Shown: positions 17,243 through 26,548 of the stretch, in pieces
How positions within the stretch are numbered: the first letter of the stretch is position 1
How the letters are laid out: each line of letters opens with the position of its first letter
Origin: Patescibacteria group bacterium
Lineage (GTDB): Bacteria; Patescibacteriota; Patescibacteriia; UBA10025; JAHIVO01
Direction of reading: 5' to 3'
NCBI GenBank assembly: GCA_018816445.1
Contig: JAHIVO010000014.1
Coordinates: 1-38,879 of the forward strand
DNA length: 38,879 nt
Translations under genes and position numbers: made by a program
Notes under the pieces: model-generated
Told to the model about the DNA's origin: nothing
Databases searched by the model: none
Seen by the model: only the letters and a program-made list of their open reading frames with translations

Positions 17243-20200
17243 ATGAATAATCCACCGATAGAGACTAAATCAGAGGTAAAAACAAATACTAAAGTTTTAA
17301 TAGCAGCTGCGGTGGTGGCTGGTTTGATTCTGGCGGCTGGATTATTAATCAGTTCAACTGGTACAAAGAATGATGATTCAAGTAAATCAGTGACTACTAA
17401 ACAGGTAGCTAAGGAAGTTAGTCCTGTTACAGAAGAAACAGGTGATACGGAGATTCCAACAGCTGATTTTACTCCTAATGAGATATTAGTAAAGTTCAAA
17501 ACCGGCGCAGATAAACAGCAGATAATAAATGATTTTTTTAGTCAGCCAGTTGGGCAGACATATGATACTCAAACTAATGAAGTTGTATATAATATTCTGA
17601 AAAAAGAAGCAGATACTGAAGAAGAAGAGACATATAGTGCTGAAAGGTATGAGGTTCGTGATGTAGAATTGAAAGTGCAGAACCAGTCTGCATTGTTTGA
17701 AAAACCTGAAAACCTGAGCGATGAAACAAAAGAGAGGTTAGCTAGCCGTGGCTTAAGTCAGGGTAGTCTGCTTAATTCTTTTAATTCAATTGGTTTGGGG
17801 CAATGGGAAAAGATTAAATTTAATAATGAAGAAGTAGATGTTATTAGCGTAATGAGGCAGTTAGAAGTGGTGGATGGCATTGAAATTGTTGAGCCAAATT
17901 ATATTGTTGAAGGGTTTTTAACCCCCAATGATACTTATTGGTCTACTTCAGGAGCCTGGGGCCAAGGTTATCGCGATTTGTGGGGCTTGCCTTCTATTAA
18001 TGTTGAAGACGCTTGGGATATTACAACCGGTAGTCCAAGTGTTTGGATTGCCGTGATTGATTCTGGAGTAGATTATAATCATCCGGATATTGATGATCAG
18101 GTTATTCAGGGTTATGATTATGTGAACGATGATGCTGATCCAATGGATGATTTAGGGCATGGTACTCATGTAGCAGGTACCATTGCTGCGGAATTAAACA
18201 ATAATGAAGGCATAGTAGGCGTTTGCCCGCATTGCAAGATTATGCCAATCAAATGTATTGACGAAAATAATCATGGTGTAATTGATGATATTGTTGCCGC
18301 GATAAATTTTGCTGTAATTATGCAAGCAGATGTTATTAACATGAGTTTGGGTGCAAGAGCAAGCGTGGAGGCCCTAGATGATGCCATTGAATATGCGCAT
18401 GCCCAAAATATTGTACTTATAGCTTCAGCCGGCAATGACAATAAAGATAACACACCTAATACGCCAGCTAGTAATTATAATGTAATTACCGTCGCTTCAA
18501 TTGATACTGATGATCAAAAAACGGATTTTTCCAGTTATGGAAAGATAGATGTTGCGGCCCCGGGAGGAAATAGTTATAACGAGAGTGATACAGAAAACAC
18601 TTATATAAATATTTTATCATTAAGGGCTGACAATACTGATTTGTATTTAGGATCCCCTGGCTATCCTCCAGGTAAGTTTTTTGTAGGTCCGAACGATAAT
18701 TACTACCGGGCTAGTGGTACATCAATGGCTGCTCCGCATGTAGCTGGTTTAGCAGGCTTAATATTATCCGTTCATCCAACATTTACGCCAGAACAAGTAA
18801 GGGGGGCAATTACGCAATCAGCCGTGGATATTATGAATGCAGGATGGGATATGTATTCTGGCCATGGGAAAATTGATTGTTTAGCTGCTTTACAGGTTGA
18901 TGATCCACTAGTGGCTAATATCAGCCATCCCGGCCAGCAGCTTAGCTTAATACCCGGCGAAACTAGTATTGAAATAATTGGTTCAGCTGGTGGAGGAGAT
19001 TTTAATCATTACACCCTTTCTTATTCAGTTTTTGGTGGTACAAATTTAGTTACTTTTGCCAGCTCAACTAATGAAGTTGATAATGATGTTTTGGGTACCT
19101 GGGATACTACGGGCAGAAAAGGATCTTACACTCTTTACCTTACTGTATATACTAATTCAAGCGGATCACGCTTTATGGAGAGGCATATCACGACTGGACA
19201 TGATTGGGTTTATGATATGGGTTATAATTGGTATTCTCAGGAGTTAGTAGCAGCAGATATTGATGCAAGTAGTCCAGGTAAGGAAGTGTTAGGGATTTAT
19301 GATCAATTTTATTCTGATCATAATAAAATTATTGCCCTGCGTACAGACGGCACCATGGTGCCGGGCTGGCCCATACTTTTTGATACCATAGGCAGTGAAA
19401 CAATATCCGGCTCACCAGCTATTGGTAATGTTGATGATGATAATTATCCGGAAATTGCATATTTTATCGGAAATTCCATATTTGTGTCTGAACATAATGA
19501 TGCAAATGGAAACGGAGAGATTGATTTGTATGATTACTGGCCAAATGTAGCCACCGGATATTTTATTGAATCATTAATACTGTATGATTTGGATAATGAT
19601 TCTCATTCAGAAGTAATAGGCATTAGCCGCACAGGCAGTAGTGGTTATTTGAATATTTACAATAAAGATGGTAATTCTTTCAGTCCTGGTGTCTGGCCTA
19701 AATCATACGACCTGCCAGTGACCACTCCGCCGGCCGTAGGCAATCTTGATAATGACGAAGAGGGTGAGATAGTGATTGGCGCAGGCGGATATGTTTACGC
19801 TTATAATCCAGATGGCAGTGATTTAAACAGTAATTGGCCGGTGCATATAAATAATACTTATAACTATCCTGTAAATGTCAACCTGGCTGACCTTGACCAA
19901 AACGGCAGTACGGAAGTCATTGCTTCTTTCCGAGAAAAAATTTACGTATTTGATTCTGCTACGGGGAATTTATATCCAGGAAGTTGGCCATTTGTTGTGT
20001 CTTATATCTTCCCCCCGACATTTTTAAGCGTGGTAGTTGGTGAAATTGATAGTACGGTTCCTGGCTTGGAGGTGGTAACCATACTTCAAGGTGGCACAGG
20101 CGATATGGGATTATATGTTTTAAAATCGGATGCGACTTTGCTGAATGCTAATTGGCCTTTGGGTTATCCGGTCATATCTTCTCATTTTAAACCTCCAACA

Positions 20201-21595
20201 CTAGCTGATTTAGATGGTAATGGGGAAATGGAAATATTACTTGATGATAATGTTTATGTATACGCATACAATAAAAATGCAGAAAGTTTCAGTTCTGCCT
20301 GGCCAAAAAGGTTCTCGGTTTCTGACTATGGGTTCCTTGTAGGCGGACATCCGCTGGTAGATGATTTAGACGGAAATGGTATGCAGGAAATGGTAAATTT
20401 TTCCATTCCAAATCAGGAGATTTTCCATATGAATTTAAGCACCAGCGGAAAAGCGGACTGGTCCATGTATTTCCACGACGCCCGCAGTACAGGTAATTAT
20501 AATTTCCCGAATCCGGTATATGTTGATGTAAGCAATGATGGCTATGAAGACGGAGGGTATGACAGTCCTTTTAACACAATCAGCGAGGCAGTGCAGGCGT
20601 CGCAGGAAGCCAGTACTATCTATGTGGGGCCTGGTGAATACCTGGTCCAGCCGGGAGAAGAGATAATAATGAAGGAGGGTCAGGTATTAAAAAGCAGTAA
20701 TGGATCTTTAGGTACTGTTATTCGCTGCAGTACTTCTAATGACTGTGTTAACCTGAGTAATTTTGATTCTGGTGGAGTAGAAGGGTTTACATTTATTGAC
20801 AGTACTGCCAGTAATGGGGCGATTCAAACAAATAATTCCGAGGTAGTCATTAAAAATAATGTTTTTATAAATTGCGGTGTTGGGGTATTGGTTAATAATG
20901 GAGCTGCTTTAATTGAGAACAACTCTATGTATAATCAACTATTTGGTATCGCGTTTTGGGGGCCAATTGATGCGACTGTAAGGAATAATATTTTAGTGGG
21001 CAACGGTAGTGGTGCTTCAGTAGGTTTATATCGTTTAGCCAATTTTGGTATTAATGGTGAGATTGGTTATAATAATATCTGGAATTTTAACCAGGCTTAT
21101 GCTGATTTTGATCTTGAAACTGAAGCAGATTATGATATCTCGGTTGATCCGCTATACGTAAATGCCGGCTTAAATAATCTACACCTTCAATTAGATTCCT
21201 TAAGTATTGATGCGGGTGATCCTAGCGATGATTATTCACAAGAGCCAGCACCAAATGGCAACCGGATTAACCAGGGTGCATACGGCAATACACTCGAGGC
21301 TACTACTTCAGATACGGGCGCTACTGGATGCACGGATTCGGATGGCGGGGTCAGTTATTATGTCAGCGGTACTTGCACTGATTCATCCGGCAGTTATTCA
21401 GATAATTGCATTGGCGAGGCTATTCAAGAAGCCTATTGTCCCAATGGCAGCGGCGGCGGATGTGCCTATATTGATACACCAATTACATGCGGAAACGGAT
21501 GTTCAGGCGGCGCTTGTGTACCTAGCGAAGGCGGCGGCTGTAATCCAGTCTTTGATAAAAGGTCCTGGTCCTGGATTCCCTGCGCGTCATCGTAG
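17243..21595 (+). CDS. Subtilisin-like (S8) serine protease exoprotein with FG-GAP-like repeats, beta-helix region and Cys-rich C-terminus
   Basis: Catalytic motifs AVIDSGVDYNHPDI, GHGTHVAGTIA, GTSMAAPHVAGL; repeated LADLDQNGSTEVIA/VGNLDNDEEGEIVIG; YDSPFNTISEAVQASQEASTIYVGPGEYLV; CTDSDGGVSYYVSGTCTD tail. Alternative ATG at 17213. Confidence 0.93.
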   Translation: MNNPPIETKSEVKTNTKVLIAAAVVAGLILAAGLLISSTGTKNDDSSKSVTTKQVAKEVSPVTEETGDTEIPTADFTPNEILVKFKTGADKQQIINDFFSQPVGQTYDTQTNEVVYNILKKEADTEEEETYSAERYEVRDVELKVQNQSALFEKPENLSDETKERLASRGLSQGSLLNSFNSIGLGQWEKIKFNNEEVDVISVMRQLEVVDGIEIVEPNYIVEGFLTPNDTYWSTSGAWGQGYRDLWGLPSINVEDAWDITTGSPSVWIAVIDSGVDYNHPDIDDQVIQGYDYVNDDADPMDDLGHGTHVAGTIAAELNNNEGIVGVCPHCKIMPIKCIDENNHGVIDDIVAAINFAVIMQADVINMSLGARASVEALDDAIEYAHAQNIVLIASAGNDNKDNTPNTPASNYNVITVASIDTDDQKTDFSSYGKIDVAAPGGNSYNESDTENTYINILSLRADNTDLYLGSPGYPPGKFFVGPNDNYYRASGTSMAAPHVAGLAGLILSVHPTFTPEQVRGAITQSAVDIMNAGWDMYSGHGKIDCLAALQVDDPLVANISHPGQQLSLIPGETSIEIIGSAGGGDFNHYTLSYSVFGGTNLVTFASSTNEVDNDVLGTWDTTGRKGSYTLYLTVYTNSSGSRFMERHITTGHDWVYDMGYNWYSQELVAADIDASSPGKEVLGIYDQFYSDHNKIIALRTDGTMVPGWPILFDTIGSETISGSPAIGNVDDDNYPEIAYFIGNSIFVSEHNDANGNGEIDLYDYWPNVATGYFIESLILYDLDNDSHSEVIGISRTGSSGYLNIYNKDGNSFSPGVWPKSYDLPVTTPPAVGNLDNDEEGEIVIGAGGYVYAYNPDGSDLNSNWPVHINNTYNYPVNVNLADLDQNGSTEVIASFREKIYVFDSATGNLYPGSWPFVVSYIFPPTFLSVVVGEIDSTVPGLEVVTILQGGTGDMGLYVLKSDATLLNANWPLGYPVISSHFKPPTLADLDGNGEMEILLDDNVYVYAYNKNAESFSSAWPKRFSVSDYGFLVGGHPLVDDLDGNGMQEMVNFSIPNQEIFHMNLSTSGKADWSMYFHDARSTGNYNFPNPVYVDVSNDGYEDGGYDSPFNTISEAVQASQEASTIYVGPGEYLVQPGEEIIMKEGQVLKSSNGSLGTVIRCSTSNDCVNLSNFDSGGVEGFTFIDSTASNGAIQTNNSEVVIKNNVFINCGVGVLVNNGAALIENNSMYNQLFGIAFWGPIDATVRNNILVGNGSGASVGLYRLANFGINGEIGYNNIWNFNQAYADFDLETEADYDISVDPLYVNAGLNNLHLQLDSLSIDAGDPSDDYSQEPAPNGNRINQGAYGNTLEATTSDTGATGCTDSDGGVSYYVSGTCTDSSGSYSDNCIGEAIQEAYCPNGSGGGCAYIDTPITCGNGCSGGACVPSEGGGCNPVFDKRSWSWIPCASS

Positions 21596-21639
21596 GATAA
21601 TAGGGCCGGTAATTTTAATCTCATTAAATTAATATAACT

Positions 21640-21672
21640 CCGGCCGGGATTACCCGGCCGGTTGTTGTTTGA
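21640..21672 (+). terminator. Rho-independent terminator after the protease gene
   Basis: CCGGCCGGG-ATTA-CCCGGCCGG followed by TTGTTGTTTG. Confidence 0.85.
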
Positions 21673-21698
21673 CAAAAAAACTTAAATAGACCTATTAT
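21669..21698 (+). promoter_or_regulatory. Predicted promoter abutting the methyltransferase start
   Basis: TTGACA-N18-TATTAT ending at 21698; the TSS would fall about at the ATG at 21705. Confidence 0.7.
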
Positions 21699-21704
21699 AT
21701 GTAT

Positions 21705-22241
21705 ATGCTAGAAACAGGTATATATTTATTTTTACTATTGCTGATTTTCTTGATTTTCGGCTCAGCTGCTTATGCAGGACTGAAGGCTTCTCCCTGGCTG
21801 CCTGTCAAAGGTATTGATGTTGAACGGGTAATTAAACTGGCTGGAGTAAAGCCGGATGACGTTGTCTATGATTTAGGTTCGGGTGACGGGCGGATTATCA
21901 TTGGCATCGCAAATAATTCTGAAGCTACCATGATAGTCGGATATGAAATATCATTTATATTGTATGTCTGGTCAAAAATCCGCATCTGGTTTTTAGGTTT
22001 AAAACACCGCATTGAAATACGCGGAGTTGATTTTTTATCTCGTGACTTAAGCCAGGCCAGTGTGATTTTTGTTTTTTTAACGCCTATGGCCATGAAAAAA
22101 TTATCAACCAAATTTAAAAAAGAGTTGAGGCCGGGCACCCGGATAATTTCATACAGCTTTTCTTTGCCAGACTGGCAGCCGGTTGAAATTGACCGTCCCA
22201 ATAATAAGACCATCCCGATTTTTAAGTATGTGGTTGACTAA
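21705..22241 (+). CDS. SAM-dependent methyltransferase with N-terminal TM
   Basis: Motif I VVYDLGSGDGRIIIGIA; TM YLFLLLLIFLIFGSAAYAG. Start moved from 21699 to 21705 because 21699 directly abuts the -10. Confidence 0.83.
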   Translation: MLETGIYLFLLLLIFLIFGSAAYAGLKASPWLPVKGIDVERVIKLAGVKPDDVVYDLGSGDGRIIIGIANNSEATMIVGYEISFILYVWSKIRIWFLGLKHRIEIRGVDFLSRDLSQASVIFVFLTPMAMKKLSTKFKKELRPGTRIISYSFSLPDWQPVEIDRPNNKTIPIFKYVVD

Positions 22242-22338
22242 ATAGAAGTATTAGACTAAACTGGTAGTGAGAAAAATAATACAAAAATAAGCACAAATTA
22301 AATGCAAAAAATACAATAAAATAAAAGGAAATAAAATA

Positions 22339-22983
22339 ATGGCAAAACAAAATAAATTAGACCAAATACGAAAATTAATTGAAACTGCCCACGTCTCCCT
22401 GGTTAGCGCTAGGCAGCTTTTGGATCAGGTGGTTGGCAAGAAAGTAGAAAATACTGGAGGGGTGATTGAAATGGCCAAGGAACTCGGCAAGGAAGAAACT
22501 GATGGCAGTGAAAAGATTATTGAAGGTATTTTTGACGGTCAGAATATGATTGGTCCAGATGGCAAGCAATACAGTATTCCAGCCAATTATGCCTCAAAAT
22601 CAAAACTGGTGGTAGGTGATACATTGAAATTAACCATAAAAGAAGATGGCACTTTCTTGTATAAGCAGATAGGGCCCGTGGATAGGAATCGTTTGGTCGG
22701 AGTATTGGCCAAGGACGATATTACTGACGAGTATAGAGTAGTAGTCGGTGAGCAAGCTTTTAAAGTATTATTAGCAAGTGTAACTTATTTTAAAGGCGAT
22801 GCAGGCGATGAAGTAGTGATTCTAGTGCCTAAAGGCAAAGAGGTAGAATGGGCAGCCGTAGAAAATATCATCAAAACTCCGGCTGGTGCAGCTAAAGCAG
22901 CTGTCGCTGGAGAGCCGGAAGGGGAAGCTAAGGACGAGTCCCCGGCACAGGAAAAAGTTGAAGAAATTGATGATTTAACTTAA
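22339..22983 (+). CDS. Conserved-looking hypothetical protein (214 aa)
   Basis: Intact ORF with weak SD (AAAGGA); no family recognised with confidence. Confidence 0.75.
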   Translation: MAKQNKLDQIRKLIETAHVSLVSARQLLDQVVGKKVENTGGVIEMAKELGKEETDGSEKIIEGIFDGQNMIGPDGKQYSIPANYASKSKLVVGDTLKLTIKEDGTFLYKQIGPVDRNRLVGVLAKDDITDEYRVVVGEQAFKVLLASVTYFKGDAGDEVVILVPKGKEVEWAAVENIIKTPAGAAKAAVAGEPEGEAKDESPAQEKVEEIDDLT

Positions 22984-23039
22984 TAGTTTGCTAGCTTTAC
23001 ACAATTTGCTTTTAGTAAATGATTATTATACAATATAAT

Positions 23040-23062
23040 CACCAATCTTGGTGTATTTTTTT
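23040..23062 (+). terminator. Terminator-like hairpin with T-run immediately before the dnaX ATG
   Basis: CACCA-ATCT-TGGTG followed by TATTTTTTT, then ATG at 23063; TATAAT at 23034-23039. Confidence 0.5.
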
Positions 23063-24658
23063 ATGTCTCAAGCTTTATATAGAAAATATCGGCCGCAAAC
23101 ATTTAATGATTTAGTCGGCCAAAATCCGATTAAAATTACGCTTCAGAATGAAGTTGAGCAGGATCGAGTTGCCCACGCTTATTTATTTTCCGGTCCTCGG
23201 GGTGTAGGCAAGACAACCACGGCTAGACTGCTGGCTAAGGCAGTTAACTGCCAAGACAAGAAAAGTTCTGAACCGTGTAATAAGTGTGATTTTTGTATGG
23301 AATTTTCCAGTGGCCGAGCCATGGATTTAATTGAAATTGACGCAGCTTCCCATACAGGCGTAGATAATGTGCGTGAGAATATCATAGAAAATTCACGTTT
23401 CACGCCGCAACGGACAAAGTATAAGGTGTTTATAATTGACGAAGTGCATATGCTGTCAGTTTCAGCCTTTAATGCCTTACTGAAAACACTTGAAGAACCG
23501 CCGGAGTATGTAATTTTCATTTTGGCCACTACAGAAATTCACCGCGTACCCGAAACGATTATTTCACGATGCCAGCGTTTTGATTTTAGGCGCGTATCGG
23601 TAGATGAATTAGTAAAGCGGCTCCAGCTTATCGCTAAAAAAGAAAAAATTACAATTGAGGACAGCATTCTGGAAAACATTGCTAAGCGTGCGGAAGGGTC
23701 TGTACGCGATGTGGAAGTGTTGCTTAGTCAGATAATGGCTTTAGGGGAGAAAAAAATCACTGAGGAAACAGCTTCATTGGTAATTCCCAGGTCAGATATG
23801 GCTCTGGTTATAGAATTTTTCAGGTCAATCGTCCAGCAGGACTCGCCAGCTGCCATAGCTTTAGTAAACCGCTTGGTTGAAGAAGGTGTAAATATCCAGG
23901 AGTTTACCAAGGACTTGATTGAATTTTTAAGAAAGGTATTATTATTAAAAGTATCAGATTCTTTGGATGAAATTATCAAGCTTGACTTGGACAAAAAAGT
24001 CCTGACTGATATTAAAAAATATATTTCATTAATCAGCACTGATCAGGTGATTAAAATGCTGGATACGATAATTTCCAGGTCAAGGGAAATTAAGTTTTCC
24101 AGTATTATCCAGCTTCCCCTGGAACTGGCTGCTGTGGAATTATGCGGTGTTAATAAGCCGGAAGCAGAATCAATAAAGGAAAAACAAAAGCCAGATGATG
24201 ACATGGCCAGCAGCGCTGGTCAATCTGATGAAAAAACTGCTACCAAGGGATCAGATAGTATGCTTAATAAACAAAGTAAAATACAGAATTTTTCACAAAT
24301 CGTTAAAATATGGCCTCAAATACTACAGCGTATAAAAGCGCATAATCATTCAATAAGCGTTTCTTTAAAAATTGGCACTCCGTTAAAATTAAAGGATAAT
24401 TCATTAGTGGTTGGATTTCAGCATAAGTTTCACGCTGATAGGTTGAATACCAGAAATATCAGAAAAATTATTGAGGATATTATCACGGAAATTACCGGCT
24501 TAAAAATTAAATACCAATCTTTAGTAGTAAGCGGGGATGAGCTGGAAAAATCAAAAAAAGAATTTACCAAGGCCACCCCAAAAAAAGAAAAGGACGAGGA
24601 AGTGTGGAACCAGGCTTTGCAGGTTTTTGGAGGAGAGGTAGTTGAGGAAGAAATATAG
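23063..24658 (+). CDS. dnaX: DNA polymerase III subunit gamma/tau
   Basis: MSQALYRKYRPQTFNDLVGQ, GPRGVGKTTTARLLAKAVNC, Zn-binding CNKCDFC, IIDEVHMLS. ATG at 23063 preferred over 23048. Confidence 0.95.
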   Translation: MSQALYRKYRPQTFNDLVGQNPIKITLQNEVEQDRVAHAYLFSGPRGVGKTTTARLLAKAVNCQDKKSSEPCNKCDFCMEFSSGRAMDLIEIDAASHTGVDNVRENIIENSRFTPQRTKYKVFIIDEVHMLSVSAFNALLKTLEEPPEYVIFILATTEIHRVPETIISRCQRFDFRRVSVDELVKRLQLIAKKEKITIEDSILENIAKRAEGSVRDVEVLLSQIMALGEKKITEETASLVIPRSDMALVIEFFRSIVQQDSPAAIALVNRLVEEGVNIQEFTKDLIEFLRKVLLLKVSDSLDEIIKLDLDKKVLTDIKKYISLISTDQVIKMLDTIISRSREIKFSSIIQLPLELAAVELCGVNKPEAESIKEKQKPDDDMASSAGQSDEKTATKGSDSMLNKQSKIQNFSQIVKIWPQILQRIKAHNHSISVSLKIGTPLKLKDNSLVVGFQHKFHADRLNTRNIRKIIEDIITEITGLKIKYQSLVVSGDELEKSKKEFTKATPKKEKDEEVWNQALQVFGGEVVEEEI

Positions 24659-24695
24659 ATTATAAAAAGATAGGCCAGGACTAAGTAGATATTAA

Positions 24696-24766
24696 TGCGG
24701 GATCGTCTAATGGTAGGACCGCGGATTCTGGATCCGCTAATCCAGGTTCGAATCCTGGTCCCGCAG
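24696..24766 (+). tRNA. tRNA-Gln (anticodon CTG)
   Basis: Full cloverleaf: acceptor TGCGGGA/TCCCGCA, D-arm GTCTAATGGTAGGAC, anticodon arm GCGGA-TTCTGGA-TCCGC, T-arm CCAGG-TTCGAAT-CCTGG, discriminator G; 3' CCA not encoded. Confidence 0.93.
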
Positions 24767-24833
24767 GAAAACACATAGACATAATAGCCATACCGTTATA
24801 TAATAGTTAACGTCTATTATTGTTAATAAAAAT

Positions 24834-25214
24834 ATGGCTGATAATAAAAAAGTATTAATTATTGAAGACGAAGAATCTATCAGGATTGCCCTAAGAAAAA
24901 CATTTGCCGGGAGTGATATTTTATTGCTTGAAGCAGAGAATGGCGAAGTGGGATTAGAATTGGCTTTTAAAGAACATCCGGACCTTATAATTTTAGACAT
25001 TGTCATGCCCAAGATGCACGGCATTGATGCCCTGGATAAATTACAGGCAGATGAAAAAGGCAAAAATATTCCGATACTCATTCTTACAAACTATGCGGAT
25101 GATCCGCGCGTAAAAAAAGCAGTTGATATGGGCAGGGCAGAAATGATGAGTAAAACCGATTGTCATTTGGAAGATGTTGTTAAAAAAGTTAAAGAAAAGC
25201 TGGGTACTAGTTAA
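24834..25214 (+). CDS. Stand-alone receiver-domain response regulator 1
   Basis: IIEDEES, LIILDIVMPKMHG, ILTNYA, MSKTD. Confidence 0.92.
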   Translation: MADNKKVLIIEDEESIRIALRKTFAGSDILLLEAENGEVGLELAFKEHPDLIILDIVMPKMHGIDALDKLQADEKGKNIPILILTNYADDPRVKKAVDMGRAEMMSKTDCHLEDVVKKVKEKLGTS

Positions 25215-25411
25215 AAAATTCGCTTTGGATATAAATTATTTGAGGTGTTTTTATGATTGACAATATAAAAAAATTAGTGGTTTTATTACTCATTTTACCC
25301 TGCCACTATATTGTAAAATTATCTAATTAAAAATAGATGTACTATTAGTGTTTTTTTAAGATAATTCTGTTATAATAAATTACAGATATAAATTGAATAT
25401 TATAGAGAAGT

Positions 25412-25762
25412 ATGAATTTAATTTACGGTGTTGATTCCAGTAAAAAATTAACCCCTGAAGTCGTGCGCAATGCCATTGTCATATGTTTTGAACAGGCACA
25501 CGGAGAAGCTACAAAGTCCTCACTGGGAGATTTAGCCAAAGATCTTGGAGAGCAGGGAGTAGAAAAATTTACCAAAGCAAACATTGAAAGTATCGTGCGT
25601 AAAGCTTTTCGGGAAAGCGGTGGTGATTTTGAGTTACCTACTAAGGAATCAATTATTAAAGCCATGAACTGGCTGGCTGAATTTTCAAAAAGTTTTCGCT
25701 CTCCTGAAATTATCAAGATGCATTATAACGAAGTACTGAAATTAGTAAATAAACTCAAATAA
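25412..25762 (+). CDS. Hypothetical protein embedded in the receiver array (116 aa)
   Basis: Intact ORF, stop 5 nt before receiver 2; MNLIYGVDSSKKLTPEVVRNAIVICFEQAHGE... Confidence 0.75.
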   Translation: MNLIYGVDSSKKLTPEVVRNAIVICFEQAHGEATKSSLGDLAKDLGEQGVEKFTKANIESIVRKAFRESGGDFELPTKESIIKAMNWLAEFSKSFRSPEIIKMHYNEVLKLVNKLK

Positions 25763-25767
25763 ATATT

Positions 25768-26142
25768 ATGAAAACCAAAAAAAAGACAATACTAATAGTA
25801 GAGGATGACCGGGCACAATTATGGGTAATTAAAAAAGCCCTGCAGCGGGAAAGTTATAATGTTTTAGCGGCCAGGAACGGAAAGGACGGATTATCTCTTG
25901 CGCTGAAAAAGCATCCTGATATGATATTATTAGATATTGTGATGCCTAAGATGGATGGAATTACTGTTCTTAAAAAATTGCGTGAAAATAAATGGGGGAA
26001 ACAAGTGCCAATAATTTTTTTAACAAATTGTAATTATCTTGACACCAAGGATGATATTAAGCAGAATTATGAGGATTATTTGATAAAATCCGACTGGTCT
26101 ATAGAGGCCATGGTAAAAAAAGTAAAAAAGGTGTTAAATTAA
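25768..26142 (+). CDS. Stand-alone receiver-domain response regulator 2
   Basis: IVEDDRA, MILLDIVMPKMDG, FLTNCN, LIKSD. Confidence 0.92.
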   Translation: MKTKKKTILIVEDDRAQLWVIKKALQRESYNVLAARNGKDGLSLALKKHPDMILLDIVMPKMDGITVLKKLRENKWGKQVPIIFLTNCNYLDTKDDIKQNYEDYLIKSDWSIEAMVKKVKKVLN

Positions 26143-26146
26143 TAGT

Positions 26147-26530
26147 ATGGGAAATAATCAAAAAAAGTTATTATTAATCATAGATGACGAGGAACCAATT
26201 TGCAAAGCTATTGCAGATAGATTGGCTTTAGAAGGTTTTGAGGTGATCAAAGCTTTTGATGGTAATACAGGACTACAAATTGCGCGAGATAGGCACCCAA
26301 GTTTAATTATACTTGATATTTTAATGCCTAAAAAGCACGGCATTGAAATGCTCCGGGAATTGAGAAAAGATAAATGGGGGGAGAAAGTGCCGGTAATCAT
26401 TATTACCAATCTTCCTGAAGGTCCGGAAAAAAGGCAGGCTGAGGATGAGGGAGTTAGAGAGTTTATCGTAAAGTCTGATATAAAACTGGAAGATTTGGTA
26501 AAAAAAGTAAAACAAAATTTAAGTCTTTAA
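26147..26530 (+). CDS. Stand-alone receiver-domain response regulator 3
   Basis: IIDDEEP, LIILDILMPKKHG, IITNLP, IVKSD. Confidence 0.92.
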   Translation: MGNNQKKLLLIIDDEEPICKAIADRLALEGFEVIKAFDGNTGLQIARDRHPSLIILDILMPKKHGIEMLRELRKDKWGEKVPVIIITNLPEGPEKRQAEDEGVREFIVKSDIKLEDLVKKVKQNLSL

Positions 26531-26548
26531 TCAGTAAAAAATTATTTT

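Noticed and set aside
21207-21632. 141-aa +1-frame ORF at the end of the protease gene
   Set aside because: Out of frame with the Cys-rich C-terminal module of the protease; no evidence of frameshift or independent gene.
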